DNA of 64,000 nucleotides from Flaccisagitta enflata (Eukaryota > Chaetognatha > Sagittoidea > Aphragmophora). Shown piece by piece: positions 34,483 to 47,015 of this stretch. A program made the position numbers and the translations under genes. The stretch spans positions 104,346,001 to 104,410,000 of the forward strand of contig OZ231126.1 in assembly GCA_965153355.1 (NCBI GenBank), written 5' to 3'. The notes under the pieces were generated by a model. That model saw nothing but the letters and a program-made list of their open reading frames with translations, did no database searches and was not told the origin of the DNA. Numbering within the stretch: the first letter of the stretch is position 1; each line of letters starts with the position of its first letter.

Positions 34483-34905
34483 ATAAGAGACCAGTTTATA
34501 AGAGACATGAGCCTGAGATTTGTCGAAATTTTAAGAACAAAAAAAGAGAATGCCCAGGCTGAGATTCAGCTTAGGCCATTTTCGAAAACAATTTTATTCA
34601 AGTTTCTTATCTAAAAAATGAATTTATTTCAAATTTTTCAGAAATATAGGTTGTTTATCTTTAGAAATAACTTCTTTTCTTAGTTTACCTATGAAATCAG
34701 GCATTATATTAAAAAAAGATATAACAATTATCAAGTTTAAGATACCACTGCTCTAAATAAGGTTTTTTTTATACAATTTAGACATTTATGAACTTCGAAC
34801 AAATTAAGAACACTTTAAGAGATTTTCAGGCTGAAAACAGATGAAAATTTAAAAACACCCAGGCTGAGTTCAAAAAAGCTGTCTCTTATAAAAAAAAAAG
34901 TGTAG
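34474..34905. mobile_element. possible MITE with TTTTTTATAAGAGAC ends
   Basis: GTTTTTTATAAGAGACC at about 34,477 and GTCTCTTATAAAAAAAAAG at about 34,881 are inverted, and AGCCTGAG / CAGGCTGAG lie just inside. The element is AT-rich without an ORF. The left end overlaps the tail of the preceding element. Confidence 0.45.
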
Positions 34906-35126
34906 GCCTGGTCTCAATGGTGGAAGGGGTCACAGATTCGCCAACCATTTTTTTTAGGTTGCAGCAGTTATCCATAATATTTTGGTGGTTGTCAGTCAGT
35001 ATTAGTGACTTAGAAGTCCATATCAGTACAAAAGAAACTCTTTTCCTCTGACCAAAATGCCAACTTTCCAACTTGCTCCTATTCAAACCATCTAATCTTA
35101 TATTTTACCCCTCCAGCCTGCACATA
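34906..35126. other. no gene seen
   Basis: Unassigned. Confidence 0.3.
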
Positions 35127-35460
35127 ACACCTGTCCAATGATTATTGTCCAAGTGGTGCAACAACTTAAGGTATTTTGCTATTGGGTGAGAAACAAAATA
35201 AATCCCTGATGTTGGATATCAGATGAGTATATTCTGAGATATTTCACATTGTTTTCTAGATCTTGCAATGATTTGCATGGGGAATGTTTTTACTGTTTTT
35301 GATCCAATTTGATTTTGTTTGAAGCAATCTAGGTGACATTCATGAGCAAAATGAATATTGTTTCAAGCTCTACCTAATGAAATAATTCGCATGTGGCTTG
35401 ATGGCTTTGTTTAGATGTGACAATGGTTTGATTTTAGGACAATAACCATTGGACAGGTGA
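35127..35460 (-). mobile_element. mariner-like MITE, copy 2 (334 bp, TA-flanked)
   Basis: Ends ACACCTGTCCAATGATTATT and AATAACCATTGGACAGGTGA are inverted repeats, flanked by TA at 35,125-35,126 and 35,461-35,462. The interior GGGGAATGTTTTTACTGTTT and CATGAGCAAAATGAATATTG is the reverse of the 19.6-20.2 kb copy. Confidence 0.85.
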
Positions 35461-35462
35461 TA

Positions 35463-35680
35463 TGCCCATCTTCCAATATCCTCACATCCTCATTCCAACC
35501 GTCCAATCTCATATTGCAATCCTCTATCTAGCCTTCTCATATTCTAACCCTCCAACCTTCTTATATTCCAGCCTTTCAACCCTCAAACATTCCAATCGGC
35601 AAATTTAACATCAACGGCAGCAAAAACAGCGAAAAACTGAAACTTTCAGTGAAACGAAATGGTGCATTTTTTACATCATA
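35463..35680. other. no gene; degenerate CCTCCAACCTTCTCATATTC repeat
   Basis: Four or five loose units of about 30 bp at 35,465-35,600. Confidence 0.45.
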
Positions 35681-35684
35681 ACAA

Positions 35685-35721
35685 CGACGACGAAAACGAT
35701 GACAAAAACAACAACAATATC

Positions 35722-35770
<49 letters not shown>

Positions 35771-35805
35771 GCAACAGCAACAACAACAACAACAACAACA
35801 ACAGC

Positions 35806-35846
<41 letters not shown>

Positions 35847-35927
35847 AACAGAACAAAAGCAACAAAAACAAAACAAAAACAAAACAACAACGACAACATC
35901 AACAACAACAACAACAACAACAACAAT

Positions 35928-36004
<77 letters not shown>

Positions 36005-36030
36005 AAACAACAACAACAACAACAACAGAG
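35685..36030. repeat. (AAC)n microsatellite
   Basis: AAC with AGC, AAAC and ATC interruptions. Confidence 0.97.
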
Positions 36031-36164
36031 ACATAAACAAAAAGGAATGGCGCATCTTTTACGTCATAACGCCGCAATTTCCGCAGTTTTATCGTTTTAT
36101 CGTTTTATCGTCGTCATTCCGGGACTGAGTTACGTTGACTTTAAAGGATATCAATTTAGACCCG

Positions 36165-38022
36165 ATGTTTATGGGGGGGGTGAGGCAGTAATGTTGGGGA
36201 AGGCAGTGAGGTTGCGGGTAGACGGTGAGGTTGGGGGAAGGCAGAGAGGTTAAGGGAGGCAGTGAGGTTGGGGGAAGGCAGAGAGGTTATGGGAGGCAGT
36301 GAGGTTGGGGGAGGCAATGAGGTTGGGGGAGGCAGTGAGGTTGGGGGAAGGCAGAGAGGTTATGGGAGGCAGTGAGGTTGGGGGAGGCAGTGAGGTAGGG
36401 GGAGGCAGTGAGGTTGGGGAGGCAGTGAGGTAGGGGAGGCAGTGAGGTTGGGGGAAGGCAGAGAGGTTGTGGGAGGCAGTGAGGTTGGGGGAGGCAATGA
36501 GGTTGGGGGAGGCAGTGAAGTTGGGGGAGGCAGTGATGTTGGGGGAGGCAGTGAAGTTGGGAGAGGCAGTGACGTTGGGGGAGGCAGTGAGGTTGGGGGA
36601 GGCAGAGAGGTTGGGGGAGGCAGTGAGGTTGGGGGAGGCAGTGAGGTTGGGGGAGGCAGTGAGGTTGGGGGAGGCAGTGAGGTAGGGGGAGGCAGTGAGG
36701 TTGGGGGAGGCAGTGAGGTTGGGGGAGGCAGTGAGGTTGGGGCAGGCAGTAATATTGGGGAAGGCAGAGAGGTTATGGGAGGCAGTGAGTCTGGGGAGGA
36801 AAGTGAGGTTGGGGGAGGCAGTGAGGTTGGGGGAGGCAGAGAGGTTATGGGAGGCAGTGAGTCTGGGGAGGAAAGTGAGGTTGGGGGAGGCAGTGAGGTT
36901 GGGGGAGGCAGTAATGTTGGGGAAGGCAGAGAGGTTATGGGAGGCAGTGAGGCTGGGGAGGAAAGTGAGGTTGGGGGAGGCAGTGAGGTTGGGGAAGGCA
37001 GTGATGTTGGGGGAGGCAATGAGGTTGAGGGAGGCAGTGAGGTTAGTGGAGGCAGTCAGGTTGGGGGAGGCAGCAAGGTTCGGGGAGGCAGTGAGGCTGG
37101 GGAGGAAAGTGAGGTTGGGGGAGGCAGTGAGGTTGGGGGAGGCAGTGAGGTTGGGGGAGGCAGTAATGTTGGGGAAGGCAGAGAGGTTATGGGAGGCAGT
37201 GAGGCTGGGGAGGAAAGTGAGGTGGGGGGGCAGTGAGGTTGGGGGAGGCAGTGATGTTGGGGGAGGCAATGAGGTTGGGGGAGGCAGTGAGGTTAGGGGA
37301 GGCAGTCAGGTTGGGGGAGGCAGCAAGGTTGGGGGAGGCAGAGATGTTGGGGGAAGGCAGAGAGGTTATGGGAGGCAGAGAGTTTGGGGGAGGCAGTGAG
37401 GTTGGGGGAAGGCAGAGAGGTTATGGGAGGCAGTGAGGTTGGGGGAGGCAGTGAGGTTGGGGGAGGCAGTGAGGTTGGGGGAAGGCAGAGAGGTTATGGG
37501 AGGCAGTGAGGTTGGGGGAGGCAGTGAGGTTGGGGGAGGCAGTGAGGTTATGGGAGGCAGTGAGGTTGGGGGAGGCAGTGAGGTTGGGGGAAGGCAGAGG
37601 TTATGGGAGGCAGTGAGGTTGGAGGAGGCAATGAGATTGGGGGAGGCAGTTAGGTTCGGGGAAGGCAGTGAAGTTGGGGGAGGCAGTGAGGTTGGGGGAG
37701 GCAGAGAGGTAATGGGAGGCAGAGAGTTTGGGGGAGGCAGTGAGGTTGGGGGAAGGCAGAGAGGTTACGAGAGGCAGTGAGGTTGGGAGAGGCAGTGAGG
37801 TTGGAGGAGGCAGTGAGGATGGGGGGGACAGTGAGGTTGGGGGAGGCAGTGAGGTGGAGGGAGGCAGTGAGGTTGGGGGGGACAGTGAGGTTGGGGGAGG
37901 CAGTGAGGTGGAGGGAGGCAGTGAGGTTGGGGGAGGCAGTGAGGTTGGGGGAGGCAGTGAGGTTGGGGGAGGCAGTGAGGATGAGGGAGGCAGTGAGGTT
38001 GAGGGAGGCAGTGAGGCTGTGT
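36165..38022. repeat. 18-bp G-rich minisatellite, about 100 units
   Basis: Unit GGGGGAGGCAGTGAGGTT with variants (GGAAGGCAGAGAGGTTAT, GAGGAAAGTGAGG). Because the unit is six codons long, long open frames exist on both strands (GGSEVG repeats plus, PPPTSL repeats minus). No start context or unique domain supports translation. Higher-order blocks recur around the GAGGTTATGGGAGGCAG variant. Confidence 0.93.
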
Positions 38023-38375
38023 ATCTGCTATCTGATAGATTTGATGATCTTTCTTCAATATGATAAAAGTTTGATGAGAATAGATTCTTAGTAAATGATT
38101 AAGATTGATTGATCTGATTGGCAATTTTGTGTGGCTCAAAAACAAGGCCTGATACACGGCTACCCCAGGGGCAGTATTTGAGTACCTAGAGCATTTGGGC
38201 ATGGGCAATGAGGTAGAAGACCTTCTAGTTGAAATGCAATTAAGGCTTTTTTTTCAAATGATCCGGAGCTTACTGCAATTATAGGAGAATGACCACTAGT
38301 ATCCAATGAAAATAGGAAAATGGTTGATGATGCAATGCAGATGGCATTGGTTGTTTATTCATGAAGGCAAAGGAG
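38023..38375 (-). repeat. spacer with dispersed-element tail fragment
   Basis: 38,143-38,200 reads on the minus strand as the family's tail (GGGGTAGCCGTGTATCAGGC). The rest is unassigned. Confidence 0.5.
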
Positions 38376-38725
38376 CTTTGAGCCATTAAGACCACGAGGC
38401 ACTGATACTGCGAGTGAGGAGGGTGCGAGGCAGGGGGTTGCAAGGCAGCAGGGTGCGAAGAAGTCTGCGAGGCGGATGACTGCGAGGAAGGAACTGTAAT
38501 GTAAGGTATTTAGACCACAATGCAGTGCGCAATGCAAGTCACTGAGAATGCAAGACTTTAAAATTATGAGGCTGTGGGGCCCACAGTGTGGGGCCCACAG
38601 TGTGGGTGTGGGCTGTGAGGCAGGAAGCAGGGAGGTGGGAGGAAGCGAGGTGGCAAGCTGCATTGCAGTAGACTGCGCGGCAGGGCAGGGGGCTGTGAGG
38701 CAATAGTCTGCTAGACTGTTTGTTA
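38376..38725. repeat. degenerate GCGAGGCAGGG-rich tract
   Basis: Loose repeats of TGCGAGGCAGG and a tandem GGGGCCCACAGTGT duplication at 38,577-38,604. Confidence 0.6.
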
Positions 38726-38904
38726 GATAGTCAGGTATTGAGGCTACTATCTAGACAGAGAGACTACGTTACCATGGAAAAGACCATTAGCAATAACATG
38801 TGGCAATAAACCAAGGAAATGGCCGATAAACTCAAGGCATCGATCGGCTTTTAGGATGGACAAATGATGGATGGTCCTGGGAGACAACATTACAACATGA
38901 CCAA

Positions 38905-39078
<174 letters not shown>

Positions 39079-39440
39079 AAAAAAATGATTGGAATAGAAT
39101 TAGCTTTTGTCGAATCACGCGTTTTTCCCTTTGTTGTTATTTTTCAACTTTCGATACTTATGGTAAAGATGTAGTTTTTAAAATGTCATGTGTTACAAAA
39201 CTTGAATCAGTATAAGAAGGCGCAGCTCAGTCCATGTGAATTTTAATTGAAATTGTAAGGAATTTTATGTCAATACATGCATGTGATCCCCAGAAAAAAA
39301 ATTTTCCCCCATTTTTTCATCACATTGCATGATTCCGTTATTTCTGTGTGTGCCCGCCTTAGCTTGTTTGTGCCCACATTAGACCTTCATGATCTTGACT
39401 AAATCAATTTGACGGGCGATTTAATGTGTGTGTGAGGCTT
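39079..39440. other. no gene seen
   Basis: Unassigned AT-rich spacer. Confidence 0.35.
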
Positions 39441-39795
<355 letters not shown>

Positions 39796-40440
39796 CCAAG
39801 CAGAGACTTACTCCATCAGAACAGCCACGTACGCAAAATGTCCCCTGAGCAGAGAAACAAGGCCGAGCATTTCGATGAAAAGACCTGATTACTGCATAAA
39901 CTTTCTTTAGGGGAATAAGAATTTAGATTAGTATCTTTTTAGATCAGTGGACAGGATAAAAGTTATTGAATCTTTATAAATCAAACAAGAAAATCATGGT
40001 AAGGCTAGTACTCGTCGAACTAGTTGGTGTTGAATAGAGGAAATGGCTGTTGTGCCTTATGTTATGGGCAATATGCGCACGAGCCACGATGATTGATAAT
40101 GTATGCACGAACGATTATGATGAATGATCGTTTTAACAAATTTCAAAACGTTGTTTTCATGAATAAACACGTTGAATGAATGAATGAATAAATAAGCGCA
40201 TGAATGAACGCATGAATGAAAATGCGCGATGGACTGACCAACCAAACTTTGGATGGTCAGACTGGACATCTTATAGTTGTTGTCCTTGGGTCTTATGCTT
40301 TACCGTGCTATCAGGATCCCTTCCCTTCCCTATCTTCTATCTTTCTATTGGCCTGACTGTCTCTCCTTCCAGCCTTTCTGTCCCTCCCTCTCAGAGGGAC
40401 AGCCCCTCATCCTATAAGGGAGAAAATAAGCAGAGATAGA
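39796..40440. other. no gene seen
   Basis: GAATGAATGAATGA-type tetranucleotide at 40,170-40,215; otherwise unassigned. Confidence 0.35.
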
Positions 40441-40441
40441 G

Positions 40442-40790
40442 TCAGAGCAAGGAGGTATATTCGGACTGCCGATCCACAGAGGCATCATCTTTACCCCCTC
40501 TAGATCCTCTTCCGCTCTTCCACGGGGATGGAGTATTCCCCCCTTCCTCATCTTCTCTTACCGCGCCGCCACCTCTCTTACCGGGGGCCGGAGGCCCCCT
40601 ATTGGCTGTGGGCCGCTGCAGGATCAGGAGCAGCATTGGGGGGGAAGATAATGGGGAGGTCTGGATGATTGGGGATTGGGGTGAGGTCCGAGGCAGGAGG
40701 GTAAGGGCTGTTGAAGGGGGTTGGGGCTCTACCAGCTGAAAGGAACCGCCCGCCATAGGGCGCCCCGCCGCCGAAGCGTCATTTATTGCC
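40442..40790 (-). CDS. candidate terminal exon of an unknown gene
   Basis: On the minus strand a GC-rich open frame ends at TGA (40,444-40,442) and is preceded by a plausible acceptor, TTATGACCTTGCAG, at about 40,804-40,791. The encoded piece is Pro/Ser/Gly-rich and low in hydrophobics (SPQSPIIQTSPLSSP; GPPAPGKRGGGAV) without a known domain. Composition is unlike the AT-rich surroundings. No upstream exon was found, so it could equally be a decayed retroelement piece. Confidence 0.25.
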
Positions 40791-41488
40791 TGCAAGGTCA
40801 TAAATGCGCACAAAAAAAAACTGAGAGGTGCCTGTCAGCTGCGATCATAAATCCCCATGGAAGAGCAAAGAATCGGCCTAGAGGTAGATAAAAGGTAAAC
40901 AATTTGTACTCATAAATGTAGCGTTGACTGGATAAGTTTGCGATAAAGACTGAAAGTAAGTAAAGAGGTAGATAAACAGTAAACAATATGTACTACTAAA
41001 TGTAATGTTGAATGGACAAGTTTGATTTAAAGATTGAACGGAAAAGGCAAATCAGAGAGAGATTAACGGTAATTGTTAAATTGAGTAAATTTGTTTGTTG
41101 GGTATTAAAACACAGCAAATGTTAACTTCTGTATCGACACATCAATGAAAATTTTTGATGGTATGGGTAAGCGGTACTGGTAATGATAGAGTAAAAGGTT
41201 GAGTGACTTTTGTTTCACAGCAAGAGGAATGAGTACTAAAAGGATGAGTAAAAAAAACACTCTAGTTGAACTTCCAAGCATAGCGGTAACAAAACAATAT
41301 CGTGGTTTTGTTGAGGATTTTGATATTCAAATTGTGGAAAATTTTCCTTCCCTTTTTTTTTTATGGCAAACTAAACTATTCTAACACAGCAATGGCAAGG
41401 ATGATTGGTAGAAATAAACTTGAGAAATGGTTGTTTTGTATCAATAGCTGAATAACATGAAAAGAAAATTGGTCGAATGTTTTAACAG

Positions 41489-41495
<7 letters not shown>
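40791..41495. other. no gene; one two-copy repeat
   Basis: AGAGGTAGATAAAAGGTAAACAA-like sequence at about 40,878 recurs at about 40,963 with its context, about 85 bp apart. Nothing coding. Confidence 0.4.

Positions 41496-41573
<78 letters not shown>
41496..41573. repeat. (AG)n microsatellite
   Basis: Pure AG for 77 bp. Confidence 0.97.
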
Positions 41574-42880
41574 ATCGAAAAGGTTGGTATTAAAATTGCA
41601 TTTCGGCTGTTTTATTCGTAGACTAGAATGTCACACATTGAGTTAAAGTTGTTATGGTGTCGTTTTGATTGTGCTCATCTTGATCGATTTTGGTTTTGTT
41701 CTTTCTCATATTACTGCCTTTGCCTCAAACATGGCTGCAGAGTAGGAGGTGTGGTACTATGGGTCTTCTGCTTTTTGGGCTGGTTTGTTTCACATTGCTG
41801 TGGGTTGCGTCGGGGGTTCATTATGCACATTTTGTTGTTTTGCCGCACTCAGGGAAACGCACTATGCTATAAACACGTGGGAGAGCATCTAATTGGTTGT
41901 TGTATTTTCCTTTCTACTTATGCGTTAGCTCCACCATGCCCACTTGTTGTGGACATGGGAGACCGTTGGTAGGTATAGAAAGTATTTTTTTCAGGATCTT
42001 AGTAACTCTATGCCGCCCTTGCATATGCATTGTATTGGTGTCGAAGGGTGAGAAAGCAAAGGATTTAGACATTTTTTGGCAAAAAAATCAATTTTTAATT
42101 GTTTAGTATGGATGAAAATTAGGTGCTTAATTCCGAGCAGTTTCTGAGGCCTTATTTTTTACCTCTTTTTCATTACCAACCCACTACTGCTGAATTTCAG
42201 TGACCATTTCATGCATTTAACAAAAAGCCATGTAAAAATGCCTTGATTTAAGCCCAACCGGAGGTTGCTAGTTCAATTCGATGAAGAGATATACCAAAAT
42301 GAAGGCAAATGTGTTGAGAAGCGAAAAGGAGAATTTCAGAGGATGTCTTGTTTCTTGAATAACTTCCAATCGAATTGAGCTACAGACCTGGGATTGGTCT
42401 AGTTTTGAAGCTGTTTATGTAGAGAGTATAAAAAATGGTACTTTTTAATCGAGGATGTTCAGGTAGCTACATCAAAGTTTCCAACAAAAAAAAGTTAAAG
42501 TGGAAGTTGTCCTAAATCACTGCTTTTTCAATTCATATTTTCCCTCTTTTAGTGAATCACTTTTAATTTCACTTTTAATTTCCATTTCAATTCTTGGTCA
42601 CATACTCTGTCAGCCACTTTGGCCAGTCAGTTGGTTGGTCAGTTGGTCGATTGGTCTGTCTTTAAGTCCATTTTTACATGCATGACATTATCGTTTCATG
42701 ACACTTTAAACTTTTGTTTTGTTTTTGCACATCGAAGCTTATGTCAGTGATTTTATGCATTTTAATCATTTCATTCCTTTCAATCATTTCATTCATTTCA
42801 TTAACTTCATTCATTTCTTTCACTTCATTTTTTTTTATGATTTCATTTGATTTAAAATGTTCTAACTCGTGGACTGAATT
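41574..42880. other. no supported gene; single copy of the 69-bp hairpin unit
   Basis: 41,936-41,969 (CCATGCCCACTTGTTGTGGACATGG then GAGACCGTTGG) is a lone copy of the unit tandemly repeated at 44.1-44.7 kb. Open frames here are short and featureless. 42,330-42,440 is a repeat C fragment, and TTTCATT-rich simple sequence lies at 42,760-42,850. Confidence 0.45.
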
Positions 42881-43145
42881 GTAAAAGGTTCAAATTCACG
42901 TAAAAGGTTCAAACTTGTAAAAGATTAGAACTTTCTGAAAGTTCCACCTCGTCAGTCGTCAAAGATTTAAACTTCTGAAATTTTCCAACTCGCAAAATCA
43001 TCCAACTGGCAAAATGTCCCAACTCGCGAAATGTTCTGACTCACAGAGTGTTCTGACTCACAAAGTGTTCCGACTCACAAATTGTTCCAACTTGCAAAAT
43101 GTTCCGACTCGCAAAACGCTCCAACTCGCAAAGTGTTCCACATAT
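42881..43145. repeat. degenerate 16-18-bp minisatellite
   Basis: GTTCCAACTCGCAAAAT / GTTCTGACTCACAAAGT units, 12-15 copies, increasingly regular to the right. Confidence 0.8.
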
Positions 43146-43243
43146 TGTGTATCATCATTTTTTTTTTCCAACCTGTCCATCTTTTTTTCACTTATTCATT
43201 TGTTTGTTTATCTGATCATTCTTACGCTCGCTCGCTCGCTCTT

Positions 43244-43265
43244 TCTCTTTCTCTTCTTCTCTCTC

Positions 43266-43353
<88 letters not shown>
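43244..43353. repeat. (TC)n microsatellite
   Basis: About 95 bp of CT with a TTTCTC lead-in. Confidence 0.97.
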
Positions 43354-43357
<4 letters not shown>

Positions 43358-43374
43358 AGTTGAAACAACATTGC

Positions 43375-43522
43375 CCTTACAAAAGGACTCTACACCTTGC
43401 CGTGGCGGTCGGTCGGTCGGTCCGTTGGTCCGTCCATCACATTTCTGAATCGCAGGCGGTTCTAGCATTACTGCCCCTGCCCAACTGTCCCGACTGTCCT
43501 GCCGTGCATCCGGTCTTGTTTG
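43375..43522 (+). repeat. dispersed element copy, head hairpin lost
   Basis: GGACTCTACACCTTGCCG, GGTCGGTCGGTCGGTCC, then TAGCATTACTGCCCCTGCCC and the tail GTGCATCCGGTCTTGTT. Confidence 0.7.
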
Positions 43523-44125
43523 CCAATGAAACGGTCAATGTCATTGGAAAGAGCATGAAAATAAGAATTTTTTTTTCATTATACTTATTTCCTACGATGA
43601 TTTTAAGCTATGATAATATCACTGAAATAATTCAAGTCTGCACCGCACAACGGAGAAAATACCATTAGATTGAGTGAAACCATTTGGTTGCAAGAAAAGA
43701 AAACAAAAAATTCGGCTGAAGAACGGGGATGAAAAAAATGACAATAGCGACCAGTTTGGTTTTACAAAATCGATTCGTGACAATCTGTGACAAGGAGAAA
43801 AAAATTCTGAAAAGTGATTCAAAAAGCTCTTGTGGGGGGACGTCCAGTGCACGATGCAAGAAAACGGGTAGACATCAGGGGAAAGCGTGGGAAGAAAAAG
43901 AAGGAAAGATTGATTTAAAATCGATACTTCTCGACGTCAAAAAATACTGAAAATCACACCATCTGAAAGAGCGCAAAAAGATCTCCAAGACCGTCATTTT
44001 GTTTTGAATCATTTCACGGTTTTGACCGATTTTTCTGGCCTTTTCGTACACTCAAAAAACCTCATTTTTCGGACGTTTCCTACCGGGACGAATTTCAAAC
44101 GCTGTTCCAATTACTTATAAAACCT
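43523..44125. other. no gene seen
   Basis: Unassigned; short frames only. Confidence 0.35.
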
Positions 44126-44698
44126 ACCGTTGGTGAGTGATAAACCGCGTTCCGTGCCCAGCTCGACCACGCCCACTGGTCGTGGACATGGGAGACCGTT
44201 GATGAGTTTATCTTGTAATTCGCAAAATGCTCAACCATGCCCACTTGATTTGAACATGGGAGACCGTTAGTGAGTGATATTCCGCGACCCTTGCTTAGCT
44301 CGACCACGCCCACTAATTGTGGACATGGGAGACCGTTGTTGAGTGTATCCTTGCAATTCGCAGAAAGCTCTACCATGCCCACTTGATATGAACATGGGAG
44401 ACCGTTGGTGAGTGATAAAACCGCGATCCGTACCCAGCTCAACCATGCCCACTTGATTTGAACATGGGAGACCGTTAGTGAGTGATATTCCGCGACCCTT
44501 TGCTTAGCTCAACCACGCCCACTAATTGTGGACATGGGAGACCGTTGTTGAGTGCATTTTGCAATTCGCAGAAAGCTCTACCATGCCCACTTGATGTGAA
44601 CATGGGAGACCGTCGGTGAGTGATAAAACCGCGATCCGTACCCAGCTCAACCATGCCCACTTATTGTGGACAGGGGAGACCGTCGTTGTTATTCATTG
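44126..44698. repeat. 68-70-bp tandem array of a hairpin unit, eight copies, with higher-order structure
   Basis: CCAYGCCCAC starts at 44,167, 44,235, 44,304, 44,373, 44,443, 44,513, 44,581 and 44,651. In most units it is followed by a 5-base loop and GTGGACATGG (a 10-bp stem with one mismatch) and then GAGACCGT. The sequence preceding each core is one of three types (ATTCGCAGAAAGCTC; CGCGATCCGTACCCAGCTC; CCGCGACCCTTTGCTTAGCTC), giving an approximate three-unit cycle. Confidence 0.9.
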
Positions 44699-45157
<459 letters not shown>

Positions 45158-45159
45158 GT

Positions 45160-45390
45160 TGATGATGTCGATTATAATGGCAAGGACGACGACGGTGACG
45201 ATGTAGATGACGATGACGTCAACGATGATGATGATGATGATGATGATTATTATGGCGGCAATGATGATGGAGATGCCGATGATGATGAGGATGATGTTGA
45301 TGATGATGCCAATGACAATTAGGTGATGTGAATGAAAATGATGATGATGATGATGTTGATGTTGGCAATGATGATGATTATGATGATGAC

Positions 45391-45424
<34 letters not shown>

Positions 45425-45495
45425 GTGATGTTGATGATAATCATGATGATGATGATGATGCTGCTGTTTTCAATGATGATTATTATGATGATGAC

Positions 45496-45529
<34 letters not shown>

Positions 45530-45547
45530 GTGATGTTGATGATAATC

Positions 45548-45629
<82 letters not shown>

Positions 45630-45735
45630 GACGTTGATGATGATTAGGATGACGACGATGACGATGATGAAGATGATGATGATGGCGACGATGATGATGA
45701 TTACGATGTCGTCGATGATGATGATGATGACCTTG
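45160..45735. repeat. (GAT)n / (GATGAC)n trinucleotide array
   Basis: GAT-rich, with a 120-bp block (ATTATGATGATGACGATGAT to GTTGATGATAATCATGATG) present twice at about 45,373 and 45,481. It reaches to within 35 bp of the downstream gene's stop codon. Confidence 0.93.
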
Positions 45736-45767
45736 GCCGTGTTGTCTTCGTGATATCGCGTGAGTAA

Positions 45768-47015
45768 TTACTTATGTCGCGTGCGTCGTCGCTTGGCGGC
45801 TGTCGGTGTTTTCTTCGATGATCTTTTCCAATGGGGTGGTTCCATGTCGTCGTCGGAGTCGGAGAACGTCGACATGGTCGCTTCCGTGTCGTATTCAGGT
45901 GAAAACTCGTCGTAGTCTTCTTTGTTTCTGTCTATTTCCTGCCCGTTGTTGTTGTTGTCGTCGTTGGCATCATCTTCCTCCTCAGAAGAGTAAAGGGTTG
46001 GTTCATCCGCATCGCTGTCCCAATCTCCCGGCGTACCGTAGCCCGGGGTTTCCTCGTACCGCCACGTCCCTTCCTCGGTGGTTGGTTGTTGGGTGAGGTT
46101 GGAAGGTGTTGAATGCGTTGATGTGGCTTTTCTTCGCCTTAATTTCCCCTGTTCTTGCTGGCATGTTGATGAACATTGCTTGCCTTTGCATTGTTCTCGC
46201 AGATCTTCTAGCCTCACTTTTGGCATGAGGGGGACTGGGTAGACGTGGAACGAGTTGTTTGACTCTTGGACGGGGGACATTTTCGTGTTTGATTTTCTCA
46301 TGTCGAGAGGGAAATCAGAGGTGATGAAGGTGAGGAAATGTTCCAGCGACGTTTCTCCGTCCGTCACCACACGACACCATGCGCCGGTCTGCTTCATCCA
46401 CTTTGCGTCTTTGTCTCCTTGGAATTCGCCAAAGATCTGAGTTTCGTGGTCTCCTGACGCTTTGGGTGACCGTTTGAAGAAGATAGAAGCTGCCGGGTGA
46501 GGGTTTTCTGTGGACGGAAAAGGGTTCTGGTGTGCTTCCGTTCTGAGTGCAATTGCGATGGAGATGTGTCTTCCATAGACCGGAAGTTCTCCTTGTACGG
46601 TGAATTCCATCGTGGCCGTGAAGTTGACGAGGGTGAGATGCGTTCTCTTTTTGGTAGCCACCCATCTTCCGCCGTCCCATTTGTGAACAATATTTGTCGT
46701 TGTTCTTTTCCTCGTCTTCGTTGTGATGGCGACGGTGATTTTCCTGCCGCAGAAGGTCGCTTTGTGGATTTTTGTGACGATTTCGTTATCCCAGGTATTG
46801 AATTCCTGGTTAAAGGTGTGTAGTTTGTCGTCTTTCCATTCGCGGTATCCCGTCTGTGTTGGTAATGTGGTGACTTCTGTTTTTGGTCTAAAGTGGCCCA
46901 GTTTTGAGGTCGGCGGTCCCCTCCTCTTTCGACTTTTAGCCTTCATCGTCTTCGCTAAAGTTTTCTTTCCAACTCGTTCGTGTGCGCATGCCTGCAAGTT
47001 TTTGTTCGTCTTCAT
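45768..47015 (-). CDS. unknown protein, family P member 1 (415 aa, acidic tail)
   Basis: I do not recognise the family. The frame is open from ATG at 47,015 (MKTNKNLQA); in-frame sequence continues upstream to a stop, so an upstream exon is possible. Residues 10-35 are strongly basic (KSRKRRGPP). The middle has GGRWVATKKRTHLTL and EFTVQGE, then GAWCRVV and HFLTFITSDFPLD, which match the order of motifs in the two other family members here. The last 90 residues are acidic and low-complexity (SSEEEDDANDD) and end in a nuclear-localisation-like KRRRTRHK. Basic head, beta-rich middle and acidic tail suggest a nuclear or nucleic-acid-associated protein, but that is inference. A GAT microsatellite abuts the 3' end. 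Confidence 0.72.
   Translation of the reverse strand: MKTNKNLQACAHERVGKKTLAKTMKAKSRKRRGPPTSKLGHFRPKTEVTTLPTQTGYREWKDDKLHTFNQEFNTWDNEIVTKIHKATFCGRKITVAITTKTRKRTTTNIVHKWDGGRWVATKKRTHLTLVNFTATMEFTVQGELPVYGRHISIAIALRTEAHQNPFPSTENPHPAASIFFKRSPKASGDHETQIFGEFQGDKDAKWMKQTGAWCRVVTDGETSLEHFLTFITSDFPLDMRKSNTKMSPVQESNNSFHVYPVPLMPKVRLEDLREQCKGKQCSSTCQQEQGKLRRRKATSTHSTPSNLTQQPTTEEGTWRYEETPGYGTPGDWDSDADEPTLYSSEEEDDANDDNNNNGQEIDRNKEDYDEFSPEYDTEATMSTFSDSDDDMEPPHWKRSSKKTPTAAKRRRTRHK

Noticed and set aside
36250-37269. Long proline-rich (PPPTSL) reading frame on the minus strand
   Set aside because: It is the 18-bp minisatellite read in phase; open frames exist on both strands and no unique flanking domain is present.
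41628-41972. Cys/Leu-rich frame of 114 codons with membrane-like segments
   Set aside because: It ends inside a dispersed hairpin repeat unit and has no recognisable domain or gene signals.
44126-44698. CRISPR-like pattern of a conserved core with differing spacers
   Set aside because: The spacers are themselves reused in three types, the unit is longer than CRISPR repeats, and the context is plainly eukaryotic.
45328-45753. Poly-Asp protein of 141 codons
   Set aside because: It is the GAT array; the same DNA gives poly-Met in another frame.
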